Shown in pieces: positions 1 to 10,562 of a stretch of DNA of 64,000 nt; within the stretch, counting starts at the first letter, position 1, and each line of letters begins with the position of its first letter. Below the pieces are notes generated by a model. The model saw only the letters and a list, made by a program, of their open reading frames with translations, made no database searches and was not told the origin of the DNA. The DNA lies in NCBI GenBank assembly GCA_964034945.1, contig OZ035962.1:27029530-27093529 (forward strand), in the 5' to 3' direction. A program made the translations under genes and the position numbers. Source of the DNA: Chrysopilus asiliformis (taxonomy: Eukaryota > Arthropoda > Insecta > Diptera > Rhagionidae).

Positions 1-2447
1 TTTCTGGTTTGCTTAGGTTTTGCTTTGGTTAGTGGTAAACAATATCTGAAAATATGTTACGCAGTTGACGTGTTTTGAACGGCACTGAATCTCATTAAGT
101 ATAAGACTTTTGTTCTTAGCTAAAAATTTAAATTAGGATTAAAAAACATTTTGGTGTGAATTTTATGGAACTTCAGAGAGTCCTGTGTCCAATCGTGAAA
201 GGTATGTCGAAATCTGTCGAACGGTATGAAAGTTATCTGACAAGGGGGTTTATAAGAACTGGGGGAGGAGAGATCTCTTGTTTATAAGGCGTATTTGTGC
301 TGAAATTTAAGTCTTTAGCTTAAATTTAAGTCTTTAGCTTAAATACTTAGCTACAACCGGATAATCTGAAATCAGCGGGAAAGGGAGGGAGGGGGTTCTG
401 GTACAAATTAATTTTCATGTTTTTATGGATCCGCATCTAGGCCCGATTCTATAGACAGGAAGGCTCTATACTTGCTCCTAAGTACAATTTTTTCTGCTGG
501 TTTTCCAAGATTTTACTAATTAAACTTTTTCAAACTTGTCCAATTAATGTAGTGCTACTGCCATAAATAAGAGAAAACTGAAAAGAAGCCAAGTGCCCTT
601 TATAATAAAAGTTTTCTCACTGACCTGCCTGCTGTGCTTTTTTGTCCGAAGTATAATAATTGAATTATACTCAACTATTTGATGTTCAATTTCTCCTCAA
701 GCTGAATAAATATTCCTGGCGGGTTAGCAGCTATGGTTACTTTGGGCCCTGGATGAATTTTCCGACCACGAACTCAACAAATCTTGGCCCAAAGCTAAAC
801 AAATGGGAAAAAATATTGAAAAGTAAGCAACCTAAACCAGAAACAAGCAAAAATAATAAAGTCGTCGGTATATGAAGCGGGACAAGAGAGGATTTTGGAC
901 AAGTCTGTACAAGTTTTCCAGCTGTTATGACCACAGGATAAATATTGTTTTTTTTTAAAATATGTATCCACAAACAGAAATCCTTTTTCGGATGGTAATC
1001 CAATGCGTTGACCTTTTTATTTAATTTTATCGCTTAGGGATATTACTTTGCCACTCGCTTGATATCAAATTTAAAGCAAAACATATAAGAATCAAACAAA
1101 TCAAATAACCTCTGGCTTGAACTCATTCTTTAACCCAAAAATATAAACCCCACACACATAAAAAACACATTTTGTGACCGAAAGTTTGCTTTTCTGTGAG
1201 TTAATTTTCCGCAATAACGTGAAAAGTCAAAGGTTTGCAGTCAATAAGTATCGCCTTACGAAACAACGGAGCAAAGGAGTTGAGGAAAATTCCCTCTTAG
1301 TTTACCTGACATTATGGTAGACCGAAATTATTTTAACCAACATAAATTTGAACTAGTTAAGGGTAGAAGGAAGAAAATTGAAATTTTTCACAATGTTAGA
1401 ATTTCGGGGTTGTGGTCTTTACGTGGCTAGTCATCAGCAATGAATGTCCGCAATGATGCGTCCAAGTAGCACGATAAGTTTTATGTGGATTAAAAAAAAT
1501 AGTTTTTTTTATTAGAATTTTGTGAAATTCTGCGGTTCCGTTTTAATCTGACACGTTATTCCGCGAATTTTATTCTGCGACAATAAATTCACGTTTCACA
1601 ACCGTTTACATTAAGACACAAAAATCTTTTTTTTTTAAATACTCTGGAACCCGAAATTTCTCACATAAAACCGCCGGAATAAATTCGAATTCTGAGAATT
1701 TTGGCTAATTGAATTTTCGCCAACAAATTCAAGAAAAAATGGCAAGTGTAAAAGAGGTGTAACGAAATCCTGCATAAAAAAGATTTTAGAAATTGCAGAG
1801 ACCAAACGTTTTTTGAGTGTGGTACCATTAGCTTCGACTTATTAAGGTTCGCCTGTAATAGTATTTTGTATCCTCAACCAAGAAAAATTATCGGCAAATG
1901 CTTGTAATTCGAGTCAAGCATATAGCCATTACATGGCCATCATCAGGTGAAAATGAAAGAAAATGATTACCCGTTATAATTGGTGAAATTATTGTCGTAG
2001 ACCCAAAAAAAAAACTTTCGGTTCGATGAGTTGGTATAACGTTGAATAAAATTGTTTGGAAAATTTTGCGTGGGTTGACGTTTACAGACGGCTTTCCCAG
2101 GAGGATTATATGCGGCCTACACAAACCGGTTGAATTGTCACTGTGCCATAAATATACCATGCAATTTATGATGATTGTTGTTATTATTATTATTGAACAT
2201 TTACAGTTTGTTACAAGTTCTCTAATTCGTTGGCTGCCCCGAAAGTTAGTAGTTTCGATAGCAATTTGCGTGATTATGTACTTAACGAAATGTGGGCGGG
2301 TGCGGAAAAAGAGTTACAAAGTTCTGACTCGAATGCAATAAAAACGAATTCGTTAAATGTTAATGTCCACCTGTTGATTATTACATAGTGTTAATACGAT
2401 TTATGTGTTAATTTTCTATTAATTAATTTATTTTCGTTTATTTTCAG
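1..2447. other. AT-rich non-coding DNA, probably intron
   Basis: I see no convincing gene here. The short ORFs do not resemble known proteins and have the composition expected by chance. The last 40 bases (about 2408-2447) are pyrimidine-rich and end in TTTTCAG, so at least the right part is probably an intron upstream of the exon at 2448. A 19-bp tandem duplication lies at 303-340, and a short TTA run lies near 2180-2195. Confidence 0.5.
303..347. repeat. 19-bp direct tandem duplication
   Basis: The unit AAATTTAAGTCTTTAGCTT occurs twice head to tail (303-321, 322-340), followed by a partial third copy. No coding or structural role is apparent; replication slippage is the simplest explanation. 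Confidence 0.85.
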
Positions 2448-2563
2448 ATCGAATACTCCGCCATAAACTTGATGAAAATGTAAACTCGTGGCCCATAAAT
2501 CGCTTTCCTTCGGGACAATCTTGCATGATCCTGTTGAGTGATGCCATGGCTTATCTAAACAAG
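2448..2563 (+). CDS. Internal coding exon of an unidentified host gene
   Basis: This 116-bp segment is bounded by a strong acceptor (a T/C-rich tract ending TTTTCAG at 2447) and a strong donor (AAG followed by GTAAGA at 2564). Only one of the three plus-strand frames is open across it. In that frame the first two bases complete a codon from the previous exon, 38 codons follow, and the exon ends on a codon boundary. The peptide begins RILRHKLDENV, continues WPINRFPSGQSCMILLSDAM and ends AYLNK. It has one Cys, two Met close together and a mixed, protein-like composition. I do not recognise the family. No adjoining exon could be joined with confidence, so the gene presumably extends beyond the window or through very large introns. 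A chance splice-flanked open stretch remains possible. Confidence 0.5.
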
Positions 2564-2934
2564 GTAAGATATAAACTTTTTTTTGTGTGTAAATACATCT
2601 ATTATTATATTATTTAATTCTGCTATTCGCTGTGATCTCGACCTCTCCAGGTTTTTCATCACTCGATTTTAACGGATTTGAAAACGTTGTAAAGGTTAGT
2701 TCATATTAATCTGGCAACACTTGCGTTTTGACATTTGTGAATAAAGCGCAAGAAATTGCTTTTTTATGCCTAGTGCAGTCTAATAGCTCGTACAGTAAAA
2801 TAACATAATTCCAGATATTACAAGATATTAATTCCAACATTACAAGATATTAATTTGGCACAAAAAAAGTTTCGAAGCTCCTCAAAACCTTACAAATGCC
2901 GCATCAATGGCTGAAAAATCCGCGAAAACTTTAA
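2564..2934. other. Putative intron start, no gene
   Basis: AT-rich sequence follows the donor at 2564. It includes one copy of the dispersed block AAAACCTTACAAATG at 2885-2899, just before the MITE at 2935. Nothing else is supported. Confidence 0.4.
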
Positions 2935-3410
2935 TGCCCTAAACACATGTGCAGAATTCTGCATGCAGCGGAATTTAAATACACACGTTTATATGAAGTG
3001 GAACACATGTAAATTCTGCATGCAGCGCAGAGCTGCATGGTATCTCAAATTCAACTTTCTCTGCGCAGAATTAGTGATGCCAACCGAGGATTCTTTTTTG
3101 GTGTTTGGCAAAATCGACTGTTAGCAAAGAGACTATGGACTAAATTCGTACACAGTGGAAAAGGAAAGAAAAGGAAAATGAAAGTCCAGTAGAAAATATT
3201 CAATACTTTGTGTTGACGTTATCTATGTCTTTCAGGAACATGAGGTGATCCATCCATTTTCAAAGGTGATCCATCCATTTCCAATATAAAAATTGACCAA
3301 TTTTTCTTCCATTGTTGACAGCAGCCGATGCGATGAAATGTCAAAAAAATCTGCTCATGTGTCTTAACTGCAGATATGCATGCAGAAAATCTGCACATGT
3401 GTTTAGGGCA
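2935..3410. mobile_element. PIF/Harbinger-type MITE, 476 bp
   Basis: Terminal inverted repeats begin TGCCCTAAACACATGTGCAG at both ends and continue into TTCTGCATGCA, with one single-base indel over about 32 bp. A 3-bp duplication TAA flanks it at 2932-2934 and 3411-3413. A TWA target and TIRs of this kind are usual for PIF/Harbinger, but there is no transposase remnant, so the superfamily call rests on the target site. Motifs ACACATGT and TGCATGCAG recur inside (2943-2970, 3003-3025, 3366-3400), a subterminal repeat pattern that may be transposase-binding sites. It lies in the putative intron downstream of the exon at 2448. Confidence 0.8.
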
Positions 3411-3413
3411 TAA

Positions 3414-5903
3414 GCGTGATAAAAAAAAACAGGTATTTTAAAATCTCTGTTTAAGGGGTCCCAATCTCGCATTACAAAGTAGTGTTAAAGAAATAAGATA
3501 ACCGAGGAAAAATTAATGAAATTTTCAATTTTTTTTGAATAAGGTGCAACATTTTTAATAGGAAAACCTTTGAACTATTTATGCATTTTTAAAAATTTTT
3601 GCAATCATCATAAAAATGCTTTTTAATATGAAATGGCGATAACGAAAAATGAATTCTTATCTTAACAATTACAAGCCATTTGCGCAATCACTTTGATTGT
3701 AACTAATTTTAAAATGTTTTGGTAAATTTTCTTAAAATATTTGATTTTGTATTAATTCGATTTTAAATAGTTATCGCTATCGCAAAAAGGTCAACGTGTT
3801 TGTACGCCAAGTATCATCAAATTACGTCCATTGACGTCATATTTGTGGGTCGGGCTTTCAAGTCACTTGATTAAATAGATTTTATTTAGATTTTCGTCTT
3901 AAACTCTGCCTGTACAGTTATGTCTATCGGTTTTTTTGAAAATATTTTAATAAGTTTATTTACATGAGCTGAAATTAGAAATTTAGTTTTCAATGTTGTG
4001 TGAAATTTTGAATCATAGAAAATATTTCTATCCGAGTTTAAACATTTTTCAAAATTCAAATTGTATTCAAAATTTTTAATTTGAAGAAAAGCCAACGTCG
4101 TTTGCTCTGGTTTTCGCACAGTATTTCAAATTGATTGGAAAATGAACTGTTGCGAGAGCAAGATTAAACTACCAATGAAATTTTTTTAAAAAAACTGCTT
4201 CAGTTACTTTAAATTGGCTTTAATTTTAAATCTTCTATCTTCTCTTTTTGGGACTTGTGGGATTATTTAAAAACTTCCTTACATCAACGTTATATGGAGA
4301 TAAATAATAGGTCAGAAAATATTTCATAACCGCAATTTATGCATAACCTCAATTATGACACTCAAATTTGACACTCAATAATAACCTCAAAGATTTTGCA
4401 CACTTTTATGTGCTTAGATAAACGAGGGATGCGTTCAGAAAACAATGAGCGGCTCAGATGAGCGGCTGAGATGAGCGGTTTTTGTTAACAACTATACTTG
4501 CTCAAAAAATGCGTAATCCTAATTTTCGCCATCCGGAAATATTTGATGGACAGCCTTATAAACAATAATTTTTTCAAAGATCAATTTAAAATATTTATGG
4601 AAAAGGTTTTTTGAATAAGAAAATTCTGAAATGTATGTGACTATAATTTTTTTATAGTTCTATTCTTTTCGTCCAGATTTTTTTTTTTAACAATGTAAAA
4701 GCTTTCTTTCATTCTATCGAATATACGAACCTAAAAGTTGTCAAAATTTCTCTATGGAAAAAAAATTTGTACCAAAATAAAAAGAAAGCTTTTCTTTTTA
4801 CTGGATTAAAATTTTTCGTGAAAATCTTTTCTGAAAAAAGTAGATAAGTCTAAAAAATTCTGAAAGCTTGATTAGTGCTTATAGTCAACAACCACCTGTC
4901 TTAAAATTTGTTTGGGGTGCAAAGCTTTTCCTGTGATTTTTCACAAAAAGTTTCGAAATTTTAGTTGCCGGTGTGCTTTTGAATGTTATTGGAAATGCAG
5001 GAATGTTTTCTACTTTACCGTTCTATCTCTAAATAGGGGTTGAGCTTTTCCCATTGATTGCAATCTATTTTCAAGTTATTCAGAGTGTTGGTATTTGACT
5101 ATAGCCACCTGTGTGCGTTCTTTTATCCATGCCGAAGTGGAAGTTACCTTTTTCTACTCAAACTGAAGCCAGTTAACGTTCATAGTTGTAAAATATCAAC
5201 GTGTACGTTATCAGTATTGTTAATGTGTTACATATTAACAATACAACTAAATATGTTTTTTTTTTGTAAAATAGAAAAGCCCTGAGAAATGAATTCAACG
5301 AAGGGATGTTTATCAATTTTTCATATTTCCATTGGAGAAAGCTTTTAATTTTTGTATTTTGTTTACAATATTGTGAGTCGAGGTCCATAACATTTACCTT
5401 TTGGCATTTAAGACTGCGCAGGTTTGCATACTAAACAGATGATAGAATGGCTAGTATTCCTTACTGGTGGGTGGTAAGTGTGGAAATTATGTTTTTATAG
5501 AAATGCAAAAAAAAAAGTTTGGCAAGGAATTTTTAATGTTGGCCACTTTTCCTTTCTTTTGGCATTTAGCCTTTTCATCCTTTTTGGCATGCAATCTTTA
5601 TCAGTGGCGTTCCTATAAAACATTTTTTTTGTGTCATTTAATTTCGCAACATAAAATTTTTTATTGCTGAAATTAAAAATAGAATTAATTGCAGTAATTT
5701 GTTTACGTATTCAAGTCAATTAAAATTTCTTTTACTTCAAGTTCTAAGAAACAATAAACAGAAACGTGTGTTATCAAAATTGTTAATGGGATATCTGGTT
5801 TATTGCAAAATTTTATTGATTTAATCGAAGCTCTTTTGTATGTGACATTTATTTATTTTGACGACTTTTGGTCATTCCTTGACATGACATGTTGGACTTT
5901 AAG
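3414..5903. other. AT-rich non-coding DNA
   Basis: No gene is visible. A short tandem of GATGAGCGGCT-like units lies at about 4443-4482. The remaining ORFs are short and of chance character. Confidence 0.5.
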
Positions 5904-6033
5904 GATTGTCTATTAAATACGTCACACTTTTACAGGGGAGGGGATCTGTGGTAGACGATGGTACTAAAATCCGACAATGGTGGGGTGGGGGGGTCCGAAA
6001 AGCCTAAAATTAGTGTTACGTATTTATTGACCA
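5904..6033. mobile_element. GTCAC-type MITE, copy A
   Basis: The left end reads GTCTATTAAATACGTCACAC. The right end, reverse complemented, reads GGTCAATAAATACGTAACAC. Between them is a G-rich centre ending in CCGAAAAGCCTAAAATTAG. The same layout recurs at several places in this window, with a consensus close to GACTGTCCATAAAATACGTC at each end. No coding capacity. The superfamily is not determined. Confidence 0.65.
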
Positions 6034-6384
6034 CCTCTTTTAGCAATAGTTCTCTCTTTGTTTGTCACTTGTTTGTAACTTCTAAGATACAAAATATGTA
6101 AAGAATTTTCCAAGAAATTTTTATATGAAAATGATAAAATCGTTCGTCTTGCGTGTTACTTTGTTAAAGTTGAAAATAATGTTACAAACAAGGAATCGTA
6201 GCGGCAAGAGGTTTTCGAATACCTATTCCTCGTAAAAAGGGACCTAATGTTCACCCTAATTTTCACCCCTTTTCTCCTATTTTCTAAAACGCTGTAGTAA
6301 TGTCAACGTGGTTTTCGTCATCCACTATTTAGACAGTTTGGCCAAATTTTTTTTTAGCAAATTCGTGAAAAAATACATTGCACA

Positions 6385-6519
6385 TTTGGCGGAAAGGTGG
6401 TCTTGCGGTAGTGTTACGGTGGTATCAACTGCCATACGAAAAATCGTGAAAAAGCGTAACACGGGGTAGTAGAGACTCGAAATGGTGAAAATTAGCGTCA
6501 CATATTTTATGGACAGTTC
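6385..6519. mobile_element. GTCAC-type MITE, copy B, left end degraded
   Basis: The right end is clear: AGCGTCACATATTTTATGGA followed by CAGTTC is the reverse complement of the family terminus. The interior has the family's GTGTTACGGTGG and GGGTAGTAGAGACTCGAAA-like pieces. The left terminus has decayed or was lost. Confidence 0.5.
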
Positions 6520-8297
6520 AGATGTTGCAAATCCTCTGCAATTTTTACATCAAAACAATTTCTATTAGAGAAGACTTTGTGTAAATTTTTATTGAATTGT
6601 AAATAATGGAAATCAATAATTTCATTAAAAAAAACTGACTTACAAAATAAAATAATAATAAAAGTTATTTATTTTTATTTATTAATCATCAAACCTGATA
6701 AACATTTCGCAGCCAATCATCAATATTGCTTCTGAAAACATTAAAAACAAACTTTAGTATTAAAAGCTTTTCAATTACTTTACACAAAAGCCACAGTTAC
6801 TCTACAAGTTTACCCCAATCAACATAAACAGAATGTGGAAAACGCGCGCATTGTTTTGTTAGCTTACCGGTTCAATAAAGCCGGTATTTGAATATAGACA
6901 AAAATATCTAGAAATACTGGAAATTTGGAAAATTTTCCAGTTCCACTTCCAGGTCAAGTTTATCGCCTCTGTGTAAGTGAGATTGGAATTTATTTCTCCA
7001 ATTAAAAGCTAATCTTTGGGGAATTTGGGGGGATGAAAAGCTTTGTAATTTCGCATTCAGTTAACTGCTGCTATATATATGTTAAAAGCTCCCTACTCTA
7101 ATATTCCACATTCCAAAAATTTCAATTGGTATTTGGAAACTTGGTATATTTTGGATTCTACCTGACAAATTGAGCCCCAACCAATGGAAGTTTTGAGCCA
7201 GTTAATCAGTCATCGAGTAGAGACCGTTTAGAGCGAGCGGGAGATCCATATAACGTGTACGAATTTAAAACGCACTTATCAACCACACATTGGAAATATT
7301 TCCAGTGTTTACTGCAATTAATTGCACATAATTGGCTGCAAATGCATATAGAATTCTTGCATTGTAATAAAAATCAATCATTGGTGCCTACATGAGTTAG
7401 TTATCAATAGTGCGGTGTGGAAAGTCCTATACGCACGTTTGTTTATAACACAGATATTAGTATCTCAAATGAAATATTTTTAATCAAATGCAATCAAATT
7501 GGTGTCTAATACGTGAAAATTGTCTTTATCTGCTTTTAGAACTCACCATTTAGCGAATGTTTTATTCTTTTTTCCTAATCAAAATTGAGTAAAACAAGAA
7601 AATTTGATTGAAAGTTAGAAGAGTTATAAAAGAAAATTTTTACTGCGAAAAATTCTTATGCCAAATCGCAGCTTATTTACTGCCATAATATTTCCTGTAG
7701 TATTTCGAAGGGAAATTCGATAAACGGATGTTCACATTTTTGTTTTGGCAATCCAAGGATCGTGGATTTGGTGTGTGTTTATTATCAATTTTCCACTTCA
7801 ATAAATAGATATCTGATAGAAAAGTTTTTTCTGTTCTATCATTATAAGTAGTTTGAATAGTTTGCTGTTTTAGATCGAAAGTGTTGTTGTTGTTGTACCA
7901 TATAAAGAGTTAGAATTATATTCTCCTTAATTGGTTTACGGAAAATATTCAGTGTTGGCGAAAGTTTTGTATAGTGGAAGTTGATTGGATAGCACAAAAA
8001 GTTTGTTTTCTCGTGTTTGTTGAGGTGTTTCGATTTTAAGGATCTTTCTTCCGGCATCAAATTTGTTTGACGTTGAGCAACACCTTTGGATTAGTTTTCC
8101 CGTATAAAAGTTTTTCAAGTTACACTTTAGGTGAGTAATCTGGAGTAATTTGGACTATTTGTTTTAGTTGAGACAAGAAATACAACTTTTTTAATTTCAT
8201 TTGAAACACTACTAGTAGTATGAAGCAACAGTTAAAAGCTTCATCAGAAATTTTTATTATAAAATATTTTGTATATTTCTTGTCATTGGTACAGATA
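6520..8297. other. AT-rich non-coding DNA
   Basis: No gene is seen. A short palindrome, ACCGG...CCGGT, lies at about 6866-6886. A TATAAAAG sequence at 8103-8110, followed by TTTAGGTGAGT at about 8127-8137, looks like a TATA box with a downstream donor, but there is no coding support. Confidence 0.45.
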
Positions 8298-8360
8298 CAG
8301 TCGAACCTCGATAAGTCGAAACTAAAGGGACTGGACGAAAATTCGAATTAGGTTCGATCT
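8298..8360 (+). mobile_element. Solo pogo/Tigger-like terminal repeat
   Basis: The segment starts CAGTCGAACCTCGATAAGTC directly after TA, and continues into ATTCGAATTAGGTTCGA. Termini of the type CAGTCGAACCTCGAT are common in arthropod pogo/Tigger-like elements of the Tc1/mariner group. No matching right end is seen downstream, so this is a fragment. Confidence 0.5.
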
Positions 8361-8409
8361 ATTGACGTCAACAAATAAAACGCTTTCCAGATCCTTGCGG
8401 GTGAAGAAA

Positions 8410-8421
8410 GGGGGGGGGGGG
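8410..8421. repeat. Homopolymer run of 12 G
   Basis: Twelve consecutive G residues, unusual in this AT-rich context. The run sits between the pogo-like end and the G-rich decamer repeat. Confidence 0.9.
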
Positions 8422-8538
8422 CAACGAACTTATTCTGTGTAAATTCAGGCTTTCAGTTCAATTCGAGCTCAAAGAAGTAACACTTTGATGTACTAATTTT
8501 AAAAAAACGACTGTAAATAGGTTGAGCACGCCCCTTGG

Positions 8539-8610
8539 AGATTTTGGGAGGGTTTGGGAGATTTTGGGAGATTTTGGGGGATTTTGGGAGATTTTGGGAG
8601 ATTTTGGGGG
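8539..8610. repeat. G-rich 10-bp tandem repeat
   Basis: About seven head-to-tail copies of ATTTTGGGAG with small changes (one GGTTTGGGAG, some ending GG). Each unit has a run of three or more G on the plus strand, so the array could form G-quadruplex-like structures. This is an inference from the spacing of G runs only. Confidence 0.85.
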
Positions 8611-9342
8611 ACAGTTACCCTAAAGAAGAAGGTTAAATTTTCCGAAAGGCTAAAGAAAAAGGTTAAAGAAGGATAATTTTAAGAAGAGTCAGAAAGGGTC
8701 CTTTTTAGAGGTCTTTAGCAATTTTGCGCGGAGACTCAAAATTCGTCGTTGGGTAGTTGCTATAGCATTCAGCACCGAGACAATTTTAAGGAACCGGGTT
8801 TCGGTGCTAGAATCTTCGAGAACCGGGTACCCGGTTCTGGAACCGGTGCTGAAAATGTAAAGAAAAAATAAGAAATTACCAGTAAAAAATTGCAATTGCG
8901 ACATTAAATTTAAACCTATACCACGGAACAATTACTATTATAGAAAGGAAAGCTCTAACAAATTTTTTTGCGTTGGAAGCGTACATCCGAAAATTACAGT
9001 TAAAAAATTCACATTTTGAATGACTGTGGGTGGCATTATAAGAAAACATCATATTTGATTTTTTTTCATCGAGTGTATGACAGCAGAAAGGAGAAGTAAC
9101 ACAGGGACTACATTAGCTTTTATTTCTGGTATACCAGCAAAATTGGTCGCTAAAAAGCCTGTGTGGACTAATCTGGTGTACCAGTTTTTCTGGTAAGACC
9201 GCATTGGTATACCATTTTCGTAGACAGCGCTGGTATACCAGGAGTGGAATTCCGTAACTTTACTTTTTCTTCTAACTCGAAACAAACGCTTGAAGCAAGT
9301 TATGGAATATCACTCCAGATTTTGACATTTCAATTGATTAAA

Positions 9343-9576
9343 ATGGCGGAAACGAAATTTTCACGGAGCGAAATTATTAAATTGATAAATATTTTTCGCG
9401 AAAAAGAATGGTTGTGGAATTCAAAATCAAATAATTATCGAAGAATTGATTTGAAAAAAAGAGCATGGGAAAATATTGCCAAAGAATTGAGTTTAACTGT
9501 GGAAAGTGTGAAAAAGAAAATGAAAGGAATTCGTTCGTATATCATATTTAGCTTCGATATCATATTTATCCCGTAA
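9343..9576 (+). pseudogene. Truncated MADF-domain protein of a Harbinger element
   Basis: From the ATG at 9343 the frame reads MAETKFSRSEIIKLI, then LWNSKSNNYRR, AWENIAKELSL and VKKKMKGIRS. This matches the MADF/Myb-SANT-like pattern: a helix with acidic and basic residues, Leu-Trp, an Asn/Tyr segment, Ala-Trp-x-x-Ile-Ala, then a Lys-rich third helix ending near Leu/Ile-Arg. Such proteins are the second gene of PIF/Harbinger elements and assist the transposase in DNA binding or nuclear entry. The domain occupies about residues 6-65. After IRSY the frame runs into unrelated sequence and stops, so it is cut by the internal deletion. The frame is open further upstream to 9244, but only through a GTG, and MAET is the first ATG. 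Confidence 0.65.
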
Positions 9577-9702
9577 TGCTAAAAAGGGATTTACCCAATA
9601 TTGTCTTCGTTTTTTCAAATTTATCAAAAGTTCTTCTTCCTCCAAACATTTTAAAGCCAATATTTTGGCAATTTTAATTTTCTGTTCGCGGTTTAACGAC
9701 AT
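9493..9702 (-). pseudogene. N-terminal remnant of a Harbinger transposase
   Basis: Read on the minus strand from the ATG ending at 9702: MSLNREQKIKIAKILALKCL, an acidic EEEE stretch, then a Lys/Arg-rich segment with RRQYWVNPFLALRDK. An acidic run followed by an RRxYWVHP-like motif is characteristic of the start of PIF/Harbinger transposases, upstream of the DDE nuclease. Only about 50 residues of homology remain. The last part of the frame (toward 9493) overlaps the MADF coding strand and is probably not transposase. The deletion joint therefore lies near 9540-9580, where the 12-bp ATATCATATTTA occurs twice and may mark it. Confidence 0.6.
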
Positions 9703-10292
9703 GTCAAAATTCAAAATCATACTGAAATGTCATACCAGAATTGGCCCACGCAAAAAAAAACTAGTAGGCTATTATTTTTGGTGAACCAGCTAGTATACCA
9801 GAAATAAAACCTAATGTAGTCCCTGTGTAAGACAACAAAACCAATTTCTATAGTGTAGTGCTTACTCTAGTGGAAGTTAATGAGGAAAGGTCTTATTTTC
9901 CATTCTATATAATAGTTGTTCCCTGCCTATACATAAAAAAACCATTTTAACTTTACAGGAAATTTAATATTTTCTGTGAGCGCATATAAATCTATTATAT
10001 TGTCGTTGTTTTAAAGAGACTTTGTAAAGAAAATGTAATCGGATCGCTTAATTTTGCATTAATCTTTTAATTTACAGTTATTATTAACAGAAATATGTAC
10101 TTACAAATATGTATTTCGTATATATTCAGCAGCGAACGAACAGTATTTTGATATTTTAGCATGTAAGAAATTGCTTGCTTTCAGCACCGAAAACCGGGTA
10201 ATTTTACCCAATTCAAACCCGGTTTTCGGTTCCAGAAAATGGCCGGGATTCCCGGGTACCCGGGTTTCGGGTACCCGGGATTGAATGCTCTA

Positions 10293-10562
10293 GTAGTTGC
10301 GCAGACTATAGATCATAAAATTTAGGTACCAGAGATATCATTTTGCCAATAAAAAAACTCTCACATCCTGTACGAATAACGGAAAAAAACTCCTTTTTCA
10401 TATAATTTAACAAATCTTCATATCGTTAGAACCGTTGGACGGTTTTAAAATTAGACAGCCCGGGTATGAGGTGGAGGAGGTGAGGGGGTGGTAGTGCTTG
10501 GGTGGCGTCAAAATCGCCACTAGCCCGATGTAAACTTTAGATGGTCGTGCGGTGGAATTTGA
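10293..10562. other. Short spacer, G-rich in part
   Basis: Between the hAT element and the LINE frame. Positions 10450-10500 are G-rich and purine-biased. A 6-bp stem hairpin GTGGCG...CGCCAC sits at 10502-10520. No gene is seen. Confidence 0.5.

Larger units (their letters stand above)
9100..9827. mobile_element. PIF/Harbinger deletion derivative
   Basis: It has 39-bp terminal inverted repeats with two mismatches (CACAGGGACTACATTAG, then TTTTATTTCTGGTATAC), flanked by a 3-bp TAA duplication at 9097-9099 and 9828-9830. Inside are remnants of the two genes typical of the superfamily, in convergent orientation: a MADF/Myb-like protein on the plus strand and the N-terminus of the transposase on the minus strand. 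The catalytic DDE part is gone, so this copy cannot move itself. Palindromic GGTATACC motifs recur near the left end (9129-9240). It is nested inside the hAT element at 8761-10292. Confidence 0.85.
8761..10292. mobile_element. hAT-type element interrupted by a Harbinger insertion
   Basis: The ends are TATAGCATTCAGCACCG and, on the other strand, TAGAGCATTCAATCCCG. They are flanked by a perfect 8-bp direct repeat GTAGTTGC (8753-8760 and 10293-10300), the target duplication size of hAT elements. Both subterminal regions carry CCGGGTACCCGG-type palindromes and inverted copies of CGGTGCTGAAA (about 8846-8856; TTTCAGCACCG at about 10179-10189). Without the 728-bp Harbinger insertion at 9100-9827 and its duplicated TAA, the element is about 800 bp. 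It has no hAT transposase remnant and so is non-autonomous. Confidence 0.8.

Noticed and set aside
8103..8137. TATAAAAG followed by a GTGAGT donor-like site
   Set aside because: No initiator, coding start or conserved context; both motifs are common in AT-rich DNA.
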